A DNA stretch of 64,000 bases from a bacterium 336/3 (lineage in GTDB: Bacteria; Bacteroidota; Bacteroidia; Cytophagales; Thermonemataceae): contig LJIE01000001.1 of assembly GCA_001281695.1 (NCBI GenBank), positions 1,316,586 through 1,380,585 on the forward strand, read 5' to 3'. A program made the position numbers and the translations under genes. Positions 8,824 through 17,971 of the stretch are shown in pieces; within the stretch, counting starts at the first letter, position 1, and each line of letters begins with the position of its first letter. Under the pieces are notes generated by a model. That model saw only the letters and a program-made list of their open reading frames with translations. It searched no databases and was not told the origin of the DNA.

Positions 8824-9546
8824 ATGTTTAAAGTTTTATTATCTTGTTTGTTCATATTATTCTATGGAATGTTTTTGAAAGCTCAAAATCATCACTCAAC
8901 AGATAAGCCATCTGTACATGGTATGACACTTATGGGAACAGAAACCATTTATGCTTCTCATTTGCCTATGTTTCATAGTCCACATGACTATCAGATTATT
9001 TTAGAACTACAATTTTCTAAAGAAACTCAAGCCAAATACCTTACAGAAAAGAAAAATAATCCACAAGAAGTTCTTTATACCTTAGAACCTGAAGTGTTTG
9101 TGTTGCCTACAATGGTACACAAAACCAAGAAATTTAAAGCAAATTTGTACAGAGGACATTTTGAAAGGGGAGGCGTGAAATTTTTAGAAAATGTAGAGGT
9201 AGTTATTTCAAAGGTGATTTATTTTCAAAAATTTGATACAAATACCCGAAAGCCTGATATACTGATGTATATTTTGTTTGGCAATGAAAAAGAACAATTT
9301 TTAGCACATCAAATAGCTTCTAAACCAGATTTTGATGAAAACTTGGCAGTTCAAATAAAAGATGAAAAATGGTTAAAACAGCTCAAAAAAGATAAATATC
9401 TAATCGTTCGATTTACAGAAAAAAATGAACGAAAACCATTTTCTTGGGTTAATTCTGAAGGAAAAATAGCTGTTAAAAATTATCTAGCAACTATTGCATT
9501 CCTAAGCCACCAAACACTTTATTTGGAGTTTGGTGACTTAGATTAA
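8824..9546 (+). CDS. Secreted protein of unknown function
   Basis: 240 aa from ATG 8824. An in-frame ATG at 8791 overlaps the upstream gene and would hide a clear signal peptide (MFKVLLSCLFILFYGMFLKAQN). The mature part is a mostly beta protein with a HLPMFHSPHDYQIILEL segment near the start and no motif that I recognise; the HGM and HMF-like histidines could bind metal but this is a guess. It begins 7 bp after the PilJ-like sensor on the same strand, so the two are probably co-transcribed. Confidence 0.6.
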   Translation: MFKVLLSCLFILFYGMFLKAQNHHSTDKPSVHGMTLMGTETIYASHLPMFHSPHDYQIILELQFSKETQAKYLTEKKNNPQEVLYTLEPEVFVLPTMVHKTKKFKANLYRGHFERGGVKFLENVEVVISKVIYFQKFDTNTRKPDILMYILFGNEKEQFLAHQIASKPDFDENLAVQIKDEKWLKQLKKDKYLIVRFTEKNERKPFSWVNSEGKIAVKNYLATIAFLSHQTLYLEFGDLD

Positions 9547-9550
9547 ATTT

Positions 9551-10537
9551 TTATTGTTCTGCAATGGTAGGCTCTGAAATCTTGATAAAAGGCTCAGATT
9601 CTTTTTCTTGAGTTTTGGGCTCTATTTTTCTCTTTCTACTTGCAGAAAGAGAAATGAGTATAGGATACGAAAATACAGCCAGCAAAATAATACCAGCACC
9701 TATATAAAAATTAGGAGACATTTGTTCCTTTTCTCCAAAAATAAGAAAAGCAAGTAAAATGCCATATACAGGCTCTAAGTTGACTGTAAGATTGACAGCA
9801 AATACAGAAAATTTCTTCATCAGTTTCACACCCATTGGATAAGCATAAACAGTACAAATCAAAGATAAGATACTAATCCAAAGCCACTCCATACCCATAG
9901 GTACAACGTCAAACGGTTCTGGGGCTGCAAGTTGATAAAAACCTAAAAAGATAGCTACTGAGGTAAATGCACCTACCATTTCATAAAAAGTAATGGTGAA
10001 TTGGTCGTATTTTTTTACAAATTTAGAATTAAAAACGCTAAATAATGCTCCTGCCAATGCTGAAAGCATACCCAACAAAAAACCATTGGCATAATGAAAC
10101 TCAGAGCTAAAAACCTGAAAAATACCTGCAAATGTGATAAGTCCCAAGACAATCTGGAACGTTCTAAATTTTCTTTTATAAAACAAAGGTTCAAGCAGAC
10201 TTGTCCAAAGTGTAGTGGTCGCTAAACCTACTAAGCATACAGAAATATTTGAAACCCTTGAAGCTCCAAAAAATAAAAGCCAATGTATGGCGATAATGCC
10301 TCCAGTTCCAAGTATTTTTAGTAAATCTTTGGTTGGAACTTTAAAAGATTTTTTTATCCAAATAAACCAAACTCCTAGTGCAATGGATGTAATGAGAGTT
10401 CTATAAAAAACAAGAACCAAAGGATTAAGAGAAATCAATCTTTTATCGCCAAGTATTGCTGTAAATCCCCAAATCAGTACTATAAAATGTAAGAGGAAAA
10501 AATCTTTTAATGTAGGTTTTTGCATAGTCTTAGGCAT
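9551..10537 (-). CDS. EamA-family (DMT superfamily) transporter
   Basis: 328 aa with about ten hydrophobic helices in two EamA repeats (helices from LHFIVLIWGFTAILG and from GMLSALAGALFSVFNS). The second repeat has the usual NLEPVYGILLAFLIFGE motif. Members export small metabolites such as amino acids; the substrate is unknown. The C terminus is a charged Lys/Glu tail. The start at 10537 overlaps the stop of the upstream LptF/G gene by 8 bp (a second ATG at 10525 would remove the overlap), so the two are one operon. Confidence 0.85.
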   Translation of the reverse strand: MPKTMQKPTLKDFFLLHFIVLIWGFTAILGDKRLISLNPLVLVFYRTLITSIALGVWFIWIKKSFKVPTKDLLKILGTGGIIAIHWLLFFGASRVSNISVCLVGLATTTLWTSLLEPLFYKRKFRTFQIVLGLITFAGIFQVFSSEFHYANGFLLGMLSALAGALFSVFNSKFVKKYDQFTITFYEMVGAFTSVAIFLGFYQLAAPEPFDVVPMGMEWLWISILSLICTVYAYPMGVKLMKKFSVFAVNLTVNLEPVYGILLAFLIFGEKEQMSPNFYIGAGIILLAVFSYPILISLSASRKRKIEPKTQEKESEPFIKISEPTIAEQ

Positions 10538-11702
10538 GTGCCACTGCCTTGGGTGTTTTTTTTCTAAGTGTAAAATCTTTTAAAAATTCAAAAAATATAA
10601 TTCTCTTGAGTTTATCATCTTGTAATACCATAATTCTGTACATAGCTATTCCAATGAGTGTGAAAACCACATTAGGCATCCAAACAGCTATCAGAATAGG
10701 CATTTTGCCACTATTGGCAATTGCTTTTGTAGCGATAATGTAAAAAAGCAAATATACAAAAGCAAGAACAAATCCCAAAGCAATTTGCCCTCCAATTCCT
10801 CTTCTGTTCTTTTTTGAAGCAACAATCACACCAAAAAATGTAAGAATAATCATCGCAAATGGATAAGTATAACGAGCATACTTTTCTGTAATATAAATAT
10901 TCACGCCTTCGGCACCTCTTTGGCGTAACAAAGCAATGTAATTATCCAATTCTGGAAATGTTAGCTTCTCTTGAAATTGGTGTTTATCTTCAAAATCTTC
11001 AGGTTTGATATTGATAGAAGTATCCGTTCTTGTTTTCTTAAAAATTAACTCTTCTTGTGTACCTTTTATTTTACGAAGTACATACTGATCCATTTTCCAT
11101 TTCCTTCTTGTACTATCCCAAAAAATAGCGGGAGCTTCAAGTTTTTCTACCAATTTATTATTTTCAAACCTTTCCATCGTAAAACGGTAGCCCACACGAG
11201 TATAACTCTGATAATCTTGCATATATGCGTATACATTAGGAGAAATACCTATGTGTAAATTTCTATGTAAACGATGTTCTTGTCCTTTGATGTGCATAAT
11301 ATCAAAATTGACCCTTACTTTATTAGCATCAGGAATAACCCAACCTGTTAAGTAAAATGTTATGATTCCTAGGAAAATAGAACCAATCAGGTAAGGGCGT
11401 AAAAAACGCATAAAAGTAATACCTGAACTAAGCATTGCTACAATTTCGGTACGAGCAGATAGTTGAGCTGTAACAAATACAGCAGCAATAAACACCAGTA
11501 AAGGACTCACCAAATTGATGAGATAAGGAATATAATTAAAATAAAATTGAGTGATGATTTCTTTCCATGTAGGTTTCATTTTTCTGAACGTATCAATCTT
11601 TTCAACCATATCAATGACCAAAATGATAAGAATGAAAATGAGTACAATAAAAAAAAATGCCTTGATAAATTTTTTAAAAATATATAAATCTAAAATTTTC
11701 AT
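10530..11702 (-). CDS. LptF/LptG (YjgP/YjgQ) family permease
   Basis: 390 aa. An N-terminal helix pair (MKILDLYIFKKFIKAFFFIV onward), a third helix, a large periplasmic beta-jellyroll (about 140-285) and three C-terminal helices give the LptF/LptG layout. It would form the membrane part of the LptB2FG ABC transporter that extracts lipopolysaccharide from the inner membrane. The ...KLEAPAIFWDSTRRKWKM segment is typical of the jellyroll. LptF and LptG cannot be told apart reliably from one sequence, so no symbol is given. Confidence 0.87.
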   Translation of the reverse strand: MKILDLYIFKKFIKAFFFIVLIFILIILVIDMVEKIDTFRKMKPTWKEIITQFYFNYIPYLINLVSPLLVFIAAVFVTAQLSARTEIVAMLSSGITFMRFLRPYLIGSIFLGIITFYLTGWVIPDANKVRVNFDIMHIKGQEHRLHRNLHIGISPNVYAYMQDYQSYTRVGYRFTMERFENNKLVEKLEAPAIFWDSTRRKWKMDQYVLRKIKGTQEELIFKKTRTDTSINIKPEDFEDKHQFQEKLTFPELDNYIALLRQRGAEGVNIYITEKYARYTYPFAMIILTFFGVIVASKKNRRGIGGQIALGFVLAFVYLLFYIIATKAIANSGKMPILIAVWMPNVVFTLIGIAMYRIMVLQDDKLKRIIFFEFLKDFTLRKKTPKAVAHA

Positions 11703-12181
11703 ACAAATACAATAATGTGCCCAAAGAGAAATTTGGATAGCCTGATTTTTAGGTTGTAAAGCTACACTTTTTTAAGGATATTTTATTCAAAAACTCTGCC
11801 GAAAAAGTTATATGCCTATACTTTTTTTTAAGGCATATTTCTTTAAAAAAGTATAGAATATAAAAAGATTAAGATACTTTGTTTTTAAAAGTGGCACCTG
11901 TTTTTTTATAAAGCACCTTTATTTTTGAAATAAAGTTTTGTATTCAATAAGCTTTGCTTTGATTTATAAAGTATCTTTTACAAGGTATAAAAGTAGTTTT
12001 TTTTTGAAAAAATGCGTAAACTTTTAAATTTCAGAGTATTATTAAAGTGTTGATTATTAAAACTTTAATTTTTAAAGTGTAAAATTTTTGAAAAAAAAGT
12101 GTTTTTTTTTATAGGAATTTTCAAATAAATAATTAGTTTTGAAAAGTTAATCGTCATTATTCACTTAACCTCATTACCATT
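11703..12181. other. Long AT-rich non-coding spacer upstream of the histone-like gene
   Basis: These 479 bases separate the divergent LptF/G and histone-like genes. No convincing open frame is seen. Two overlapping inverted repeats occur: ATATGCCT / AGGCATAT (11810-11817 and 11831-11838) and TATACTTTTTT / AAAAAAGTATA (starting 11817, ending 11855); they share bases, so the two hairpins exclude each other. The rest is A/T runs. Confidence 0.5.
12134..12141 (+). promoter_or_regulatory. Probable -7 promoter box of the histone-like gene
   Basis: TAGTTTTG fits the Bacteroidota -7 consensus TAnnTTTG and lies 40 bases before the ATG, the same spacing as for the acyl carrier protein gene later in the window. 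No clear -33 TTG is seen. Confidence 0.5.
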
Positions 12182-12424
12182 ATGTCTAAATTCGCAAAAG
12201 TAAGAGATCTAGTAATGGGTCTTGAAGCAGACTTCGAGAAATTCTATGACAAAAACAATCAAGCTGCTGGTACTCGTGTACGCAAAGGCATGCAAGATTT
12301 AAAAGTACTTGCTCAAGAAATTCGTAAAGAAGTTCAAGACATGAAAAATAAGGCTGCTACTAAGAAGCCTGCTGCTAAAAAACCTGCTGCTAAGAAAGAC
12401 GCAGGAAAAGCAAAGAAAAAATAA
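12182..12424 (+). CDS. Histone H1-like DNA-binding protein
   Basis: 80 aa. Residues 1-57 form an amphipathic helical segment (MSKFAKVRDLVMGLEADFEKFY ... RVRKGMQDLK), and residues 58-80 are a Lys/Ala/Pro tail built of KKPAA repeats. This layout matches the Hc1/H1-like nucleoid proteins common in Cytophagales and Chlamydiae. It should bind DNA nonspecifically and compact the nucleoid. The gene stands alone with its own promoter box and a strong terminator, which fits high expression. Confidence 0.9.
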   Translation: MSKFAKVRDLVMGLEADFEKFYDKNNQAAGTRVRKGMQDLKVLAQEIRKEVQDMKNKAATKKPAAKKPAAKKDAGKAKKK

Positions 12425-12426
12425 CT

Positions 12427-12450
12427 AAAAGGAGCTGAAAAGCTCCTTTT
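12427..12450 (+). terminator. Terminator of the histone-like gene
   Basis: AAAAGGAGCT / AGCTCCTTTT is a perfect 10-bp stem with a 4-nt GAAA loop followed by a T-run, two bases after the stop codon. Confidence 0.9.
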
Positions 12451-12488
12451 TTTATACCTAAAATTAATGTATAAAAATTATACATGAT

Positions 12489-12516
12489 AAAGAAGAGGAT
12501 GTAAAGCCTCTTCTTT
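12489..12516 (-). terminator. Terminator of the M1 peptidase gene
   Basis: AAAGAAGAGG / CCTCTTCTTT is a 10-bp stem that overlaps the stop codon of the minus-strand peptidase gene. Read on the minus strand it follows the coding sequence directly. Confidence 0.7.
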
Positions 12517-14374
12517 ATTTTAATCCTAATATCTCGTTGGTTTTCATGACAGCAAGACTGTGATAACCTTTTTTTGCTTTGCCATAAATCTCTATGGCTA
12601 TTTTTTTCATATCAGGGTATTTGGACATAGCAGTGTAGAGTGGAGTCAAAAACTTCCTTCTCCCTACATTCATTAAAAAATTTTCTAATGCTTTGTATGC
12701 AGGTTCATAGTGTTTGTGGATGCAATGTACATACCATGCTGCCTGTAGCTCCGAGTTACCAGACTCAGTAAAACCAAAAGCTTTATCAAGAATTTTCATA
12801 TCTTCAATGGTCATTTCTTTGGGTAAATGACGTAAGAAATGGAGCCATTCGTGGCTACTCCAATTCTTCGTTTCTAAAGAGTCAGGTTTTTTATATTTTT
12901 TCCAATCTACAAGAGCTGAATCTACTTTCTCAAATAATACTGAACGGACTTTAGGGCAATTATCTGGGATACCTACTTCAAAAATCCAATCTTGCATCCT
13001 GATTTGTTTGGCTACATATTCATTATCTTTAATAACTTCTTTTTCAAAATATTTAACAAAATTGTCTGTATCCATAGATTGAAAAGAAAAGGTAGCAAAA
13101 TAGTTCTTCACAAACTTATCAAATGCTTCTCGTCCAATTACTTCCTCAATTCTTCTCAAAAAGAAATATCCTTTTTCATAAGCAATTTCTGTTACTCCTT
13201 CATCAGGGTTGCGTTGACGTAAATCCAAATGGAGTTTGGTATCTTTGCTATTGGCTCCAATTTCTTCAACATCAGCCAATAAATCTTGATAACCTAACAA
13301 TGCGAGCATTTCAGCATAATCTTTCCCATACAATTCTTCCATAATTCGGCGTTCAAAATAGACTGTAAAGCCTTCATTGAGCCAAAAATCGTTCCATGTG
13401 GCATTGGTTACTAAGTTTCCAGACCAAGAATGAGCCAATTCGTGAGCTACAAGACTTGTTAGGGATTTATCACCAGCAATGATAGTAGGTGTTGCAAATG
13501 TAAGTCTTGGGTTTTCCATACCTCCAAACGGGAAGCTAGGAGGTAATACAAGTAAATCGTAACGTTCCCATTCGTATTTGCCATAGATTTTTTCGGCTAT
13601 ATCCACCATTTTGCCCAATTCTTCAAATTCTTTCTTGGACTTTTCGAGCATCGAGGGTTCGGCATAAACGCCTGTTCTGGTATCTATTTCAGAAAACTCT
13701 ACATTGCCAACAGCCAAAGCCACCAAATATGCAGGTATTTTCTGTTGCATCTCAAATTCATAAGTATTATTTGGTGAAAACTTGGTAGGATTCTTGGCTG
13801 ACATGAGAGCCATCAGACTGTCGCTGGGTACTTGTATGCGAGCATTATATGAAAAACGAATACCTGGGCTATCTTGGCAAGGTATCCAGCTACGAGCCAA
13901 AATACATTGTGATTGACTAAAAAGGAAGGGATATTTTTTACCTGCTGTTTGTTCTGGGTCTAACCATTGCAGAGCAGGGGCATTAGGAGAAGTTTCGTAC
14001 TCTATAACAACGGATTTTGTAGTAGGTTTTATTTTAATATGTAAAGATTGCCCCAAATGTACAACGGGTTTTTCTAGTTTAAATGTCGTTTCTTCATTTC
14101 CATCTAACCAAACTTGTTTAATTACTAATTTATCTGTATCTAAAACTAATTCATTGGTATTTTGATGTTGTTCAAAATGAATAGTTGCTTTACCTGATAG
14201 AATTTTTTTCTCAAAATCAATTTTTAAATCTAAATTAAGGTGATTCATCAAGGTTTTTTCTGGATTGGCAAAGGAATGAATATCTTTTTCGGTTATCATT
14301 TTTTGTTTGGGTTTAGAAAGTTCTTGGCAGGCAAATAAGCCCAATACTATACTAAAATAAAGAATGAGTTTCAT
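12515..14374 (-). CDS. M1 family zinc aminopeptidase (leukotriene A4 hydrolase-like) lipoprotein
   Basis: 619 aa from ATG 14374, which opens a lipoprotein signal peptide with lipobox LFAC (Cys16); an upstream in-frame start at 14425 is less likely. The substrate-binding GGMEN motif is at 284-288, the zinc motif HELAH at 311-315 and the third zinc ligand Glu334 in WLNEGFTVYFERR. A C-terminal helical domain from about 460 matches the leukotriene A4 hydrolase subgroup. It should remove N-terminal residues from peptides in the periplasm or at the outer membrane. The lipid anchor is inferred from the lipobox only. Confidence 0.92.
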   Translation of the reverse strand: MKLILYFSIVLGLFACQELSKPKQKMITEKDIHSFANPEKTLMNHLNLDLKIDFEKKILSGKATIHFEQHQNTNELVLDTDKLVIKQVWLDGNEETTFKLEKPVVHLGQSLHIKIKPTTKSVVIEYETSPNAPALQWLDPEQTAGKKYPFLFSQSQCILARSWIPCQDSPGIRFSYNARIQVPSDSLMALMSAKNPTKFSPNNTYEFEMQQKIPAYLVALAVGNVEFSEIDTRTGVYAEPSMLEKSKKEFEELGKMVDIAEKIYGKYEWERYDLLVLPPSFPFGGMENPRLTFATPTIIAGDKSLTSLVAHELAHSWSGNLVTNATWNDFWLNEGFTVYFERRIMEELYGKDYAEMLALLGYQDLLADVEEIGANSKDTKLHLDLRQRNPDEGVTEIAYEKGYFFLRRIEEVIGREAFDKFVKNYFATFSFQSMDTDNFVKYFEKEVIKDNEYVAKQIRMQDWIFEVGIPDNCPKVRSVLFEKVDSALVDWKKYKKPDSLETKNWSSHEWLHFLRHLPKEMTIEDMKILDKAFGFTESGNSELQAAWYVHCIHKHYEPAYKALENFLMNVGRRKFLTPLYTAMSKYPDMKKIAIEIYGKAKKGYHSLAVMKTNEILGLK

Positions 14375-14466
14375 GAGTAAAACATTTGACTCAAATATAA
14401 CGAAAAGCAAGTGTATAAAAAGCACAAAGTTTTAGACTTTTTTCATGGTATATTGAGTATGTTTTT

Positions 14467-14474
14467 TAATTTTG
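14467..14474 (+). promoter_or_regulatory. Probable -7 promoter box of murF-alr
   Basis: TAATTTTG fits TAnnTTTG and lies 25 bases before the ATG of the MurF-alanine racemase gene. No convincing -33 element is seen at the usual distance. Confidence 0.45.
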
Positions 14475-14499
14475 CTACGCTTCAAAACTATTCTTCTCC

Positions 14500-16965
14500 A
14501 TGCTATTCTCAGATTTACAAACCATTTTATCTTCTACTTCGTGGCAAACTGCTTCACAAAATGAAATAGAACAACTTGTTGTAGATAGTCGTAAGCTTTT
14601 TTTGCCTGAAACTTCTCTTTTTATAGCCATCAAGGGCAAAAACCATGATGGGCATGGCTTTATAGCAGAACTTTACGAAAAAGGTGTTAGAAATTTTATT
14701 GTTGAAAATGAAAAAGCAGTTGAGCCATTTCAGAAGGCTATCAATTATATAGTTGTTAAAAACGCAACCAAAGCACTTCAAAAGATTGCAACTTACCATC
14801 GAAATCAATTTGATATGCCTGTGATGGCTATTACAGGCAGTAATGGAAAAACAATCGTAAAAGAATGGCTCACACAACTTTTACATGATGATTTAAATAT
14901 AGTCAAAAGTCCTAAAAGCTATAACTCCCAAATTGGTGTTCCGCTTTCGGTGTGGCAAATGAGAAAAGAACATGAACTCGCTATTTTTGAAGCAGGTATT
15001 TCGCAGGTTGGCGAGATGAAAAATTTACAGGAAATAATACAGCCAACAATAGGGGTTTTTATAAATTTAGGTACCTCACATGATGAGGGTTTTGATAATC
15101 GAGAAGAAAAGTTAGAAGAAAAACTACTATTATTTAAAAATTGTCCTATTCTTTATTTGTATGAAGGTATAGGAATAACTTATCCAAAAATTATAGAAAA
15201 ATTTCAAAAGAAAAACCCTGATACAGAAATTATTACATGGGCATACAAGCTTTCAGATACTAAAAAAGCTGTTTCTTTTCTAAAAAGAGAGAATCATATT
15301 GAAATCAGATTAAATGCAAGTTTACTTACATTTCAGGATGAAGCTTATTTACAAAATTTGGCAGTTTGTTGTGCACTTTTGCAACATCAATTCAAAGTAT
15401 CAGTACCTCAAATTACGCAACGAATAGCCCAACTCAAACCCATTTCGATGCGTTTGGAGCTAAAACAAGGCTTACATCAAACATACTTAATTGATGATTC
15501 GTACAACAACGATTTGGCTGGTTTGCAAATAGCACTTGACTTTTTAGCCAATCAGCAACAAAAACAGGCTAAAGTGGTTATTCTTTCAGATATTTTGGAA
15601 AGCGATTTGGGTGGTAAAAAGCTCTATGCACAGGTTGCTAATCTGCTTTTAGGCAAAAATATAGGTTTTTTTATAGGTATTGGAGAGAAAATATCTTCTC
15701 ATAAAGATGCATTTAAAAATATTCCTCTAAAAGCTTTTTATAAAAATACAGAAGAATTCTTAGAAAAAGGTTTTTTTGAGCAATTAAAAAATTGTGTTGT
15801 TCTTGTAAAAGGAGCTAGAAAATTTCAGTTTGAAAAAATTATACAAAAACTTGAATACAAAGCTCATCGAACTGTTTTAGAAATCAATTTGGATGCTTTG
15901 GTTCACAACCTGAATTTTTATCGTAATCAGCTCAAACCTTCTACCAAAATTATGGCAATGGTAAAAGCTTTTGCATACGGAAGTGGAAGTGTAGAAATCG
16001 CTAATCTGTTGCAATTTCACAGAGTAAGTTATTTGGCTGTGGCATACACAGATGAGGGTGTAGAGCTTAGAAAAAATGGTATACATTTACCCATCATGGT
16101 GATGAATCCATCAGAAGAGTCATTTCCATTGCTTTCGGAATATAACTTAGAGCCAGAAGTGTATAGTTTTGAGATGCTTCAAAAATTGATAGATTTTTGT
16201 AAAAATGAAAACCTACAAGGCTTTAAAGTACATATCGAGTTTGATACAGGTATGAAAAGACTTGGATTTGAAGAAAAAAATATCAGTTCTTTGGTTGAAA
16301 TTTTAAAACATAGCTCATCCTTAAAGGTAGCCTCTGTTTTGAGCCACTTGGCTGCTGCTGATGAACCCCAACATGATGAATTTTCTTTAAAACAGATTAA
16401 AAACTTTGAAAAAATAACTCAAAGCTTTGAAAAACAACTAAAATATAAGTTTTTAAAACATATACTTAATTCACCAGGGATTGTAAGGTTCCCTGAAAGC
16501 CAAATGGATATGGTTCGTTTGGGTATTGGTTTGTATGGAGTTGAGGCTGGAGGTAAATATCAAAAACAATTACAACCAATTAGCAGACTGAAAACAGTAA
16601 TTTCCCAAATCAAACACATCAAAAATGGAGAAACAGTGGGTTATGGACGAAAAGGAGTTGCTAAAAAAACTATGTTAATAGGCATTATTGCAATTGGCTA
16701 TGCAGATGGTTTCAGTAGGGCTTTTAGTCAAGGGGTGGGCAAAGTACGAGTACGAGATAAAATAGTACCTATTGTAGGGAATGTTTGTATGGATATGACT
16801 ATGATTGACCTTACAGATATTCCTAATGTACAAGTAGGTGATGAAGTTGTTATTTTTGATGAACGCCTTTCTATCCAAACACTTGCTGATTCCATAGGGA
16901 CAATTCCTTATGAAATACTCACCAATGTAAGTGAAAGAGTAAAAAGAGTTTTTTATAGTGAGTAA
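14500..16965 (+). CDS. murF-alr: Bifunctional UDP-MurNAc-tripeptide:D-Ala-D-Ala ligase / alanine racemase
   Basis: 821 aa. Residues 1-450 are MurF: the ATP-binding AITGSNGKT loop is near 110, and FEAGISQVGEM and the C-terminal ligase domain follow. Residues about 455-821 are a fold-type III alanine racemase: Lys489 in MAMVKAFAYGSG is the PLP lysine, and VGYGRKG lies in the C-terminal domain. The first half adds D-Ala-D-Ala to the murein precursor, and the second makes D-Ala from L-Ala, so one polypeptide links supply and use. This fusion is typical of Bacteroidota. Confidence 0.95.
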   Translation: MLFSDLQTILSSTSWQTASQNEIEQLVVDSRKLFLPETSLFIAIKGKNHDGHGFIAELYEKGVRNFIVENEKAVEPFQKAINYIVVKNATKALQKIATYHRNQFDMPVMAITGSNGKTIVKEWLTQLLHDDLNIVKSPKSYNSQIGVPLSVWQMRKEHELAIFEAGISQVGEMKNLQEIIQPTIGVFINLGTSHDEGFDNREEKLEEKLLLFKNCPILYLYEGIGITYPKIIEKFQKKNPDTEIITWAYKLSDTKKAVSFLKRENHIEIRLNASLLTFQDEAYLQNLAVCCALLQHQFKVSVPQITQRIAQLKPISMRLELKQGLHQTYLIDDSYNNDLAGLQIALDFLANQQQKQAKVVILSDILESDLGGKKLYAQVANLLLGKNIGFFIGIGEKISSHKDAFKNIPLKAFYKNTEEFLEKGFFEQLKNCVVLVKGARKFQFEKIIQKLEYKAHRTVLEINLDALVHNLNFYRNQLKPSTKIMAMVKAFAYGSGSVEIANLLQFHRVSYLAVAYTDEGVELRKNGIHLPIMVMNPSEESFPLLSEYNLEPEVYSFEMLQKLIDFCKNENLQGFKVHIEFDTGMKRLGFEEKNISSLVEILKHSSSLKVASVLSHLAAADEPQHDEFSLKQIKNFEKITQSFEKQLKYKFLKHILNSPGIVRFPESQMDMVRLGIGLYGVEAGGKYQKQLQPISRLKTVISQIKHIKNGETVGYGRKGVAKKTMLIGIIAIGYADGFSRAFSQGVGKVRVRDKIVPIVGNVCMDMTMIDLTDIPNVQVGDEVVIFDERLSIQTLADSIGTIPYEILTNVSERVKRVFYSE

Positions 16966-16967
16966 AT

Positions 16968-17348
16968 TTAATCTAATTGAATGATTTCTTTTAACATATC
17001 AATTAATAAATCAAAATTAATGGGTTTTTCTACATAGGCATCAAAGCCCATTTTTTGAAATTGTTTTAGAGAATGGTTGAAGGGATTGCCTGTAATGGCA
17101 ATAATAGGAATATTTGCTTTTTTCTCATGAGTTATACTTCTGATAGCTTTCACACAACTCTTGCCATTTGGCATAAGAATATTGGGATTCAACAAAATGA
17201 TATCTACATCATTTTTCTCAATTGTTTCTAAGACTTGTTCTGCATTTTCAGCACTCAGTATTTTAAAACCATGAGGCTCTAATTTATTCTGAATGATATT
17301 TCGTATAAGAAAAAAATCCTCAGCAATCAAAACAACCTTATTTTCCAT
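16968..17348 (-). CDS. Receiver-only protein lacking the phospho-acceptor aspartate
   Basis: 126 aa, a single CheY-like receiver domain. It aligns end to end with the upstream neighbour at 17390-17770 (IAED, AITGN, KPINFDLLIDM shared), so the two are tandem duplicates. At the place of the phospho-acceptor the neighbour has LLD, but this copy has LLN (Asn54, codon AAT instead of GAT). The acidic pair at residues 10-11, the Thr of AITGN and the Lys of EKPINF are kept. It is therefore probably a pseudo-receiver that cannot be phosphorylated in the usual way and may act by binding a partner. It follows murF-alr convergently with 2 bp between the stops. Confidence 0.85.
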   Translation of the reverse strand: MENKVVLIAEDFFLIRNIIQNKLEPHGFKILSAENAEQVLETIEKNDVDIILLNPNILMPNGKSCVKAIRSITHEKKANIPIIAITGNPFNHSLKQFQKMGFDAYVEKPINFDLLIDMLKEIIQLD

Positions 17349-17389
17349 AAAACAAGATAAAGAGGATTAAAAGATGAGTTTTACCTGAA

Positions 17390-17770
17390 TCAGGCATTAC
17401 TCATTTTCTTGACTACATCAATTAATAAATCAAAATTAATGGGTTTGGGAATGTATGCATCAAATCCCATAGTTTTGAATTGCTCCAAAGTATAATTTGG
17501 GGCGTTCCCTGTGATTGCAATGATGGGTACTTTAGAGTGTTTTTCATCAGGCAAAGCTCTGATAGCTTTTGCACATTCCATGCCATTCATGATGGGCATG
17601 TTCAAATCAAGTAAAACTACATCCACATCTGTTTCGCTCATAATTTCTAATACTTTCTCACCATTTTTGGCAATCAGTATCTTAAAATTCTGAAATTCCA
17701 GAACCTTTTTAGCCATATTCTGGATTACAGAACTATCTTCTGCAATTAGTACTACTTTATCAGCCATCAT
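17390..17770 (-). CDS. Single-domain response regulator (CheY-like receiver)
   Basis: 126 aa with an intact receiver: acidic pair ED at 11-12, phospho-acceptor Asp55 in VVLLDLNMPIMNG, Thr in AITGN and Lys in PKPINFD. There is no output domain, so it likely relays phosphate or acts by protein contact. It lies 41 bp upstream of its degenerate tandem copy on the same strand. Its kinase is not adjacent; hybrid kinases or the orphan H-box protein at 8.0 kb are possible partners but nothing links them directly. Two ATG codons are adjacent at the start (17770 and 17767). Confidence 0.88.
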   Translation of the reverse strand: MMADKVVLIAEDSSVIQNMAKKVLEFQNFKILIAKNGEKVLEIMSETDVDVVLLDLNMPIMNGMECAKAIRALPDEKHSKVPIIAITGNAPNYTLEQFKTMGFDAYIPKPINFDLLIDVVKKMSNA

Positions 17771-17923
17771 GATATGTCAAAATTTAATTCAATTTTAATA
17801 AAAAAAAGCTTTTTTGTAAAGAAAAAATAATATTTTCATTTTTTCAATTTAGGCTTAATAATTGTTTATAACAAATCGTGAAAAAAATAAATCAAGAAAC
17901 TTTAGAAAATTAAAAAGTTTCCG

Positions 17924-17931
17924 TAGTTTTG
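17924..17931 (+). promoter_or_regulatory. Probable -7 promoter box of the acyl carrier protein gene
   Basis: TAGTTTTG fits TAnnTTTG and is 40 bases before the ATG, matching the spacing of the histone-like gene promoter box. Confidence 0.5.
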
Positions 17932-17971
17932 TAGAAGTTTTACCTTTAACCATCTTATATATCTTCTGCCT

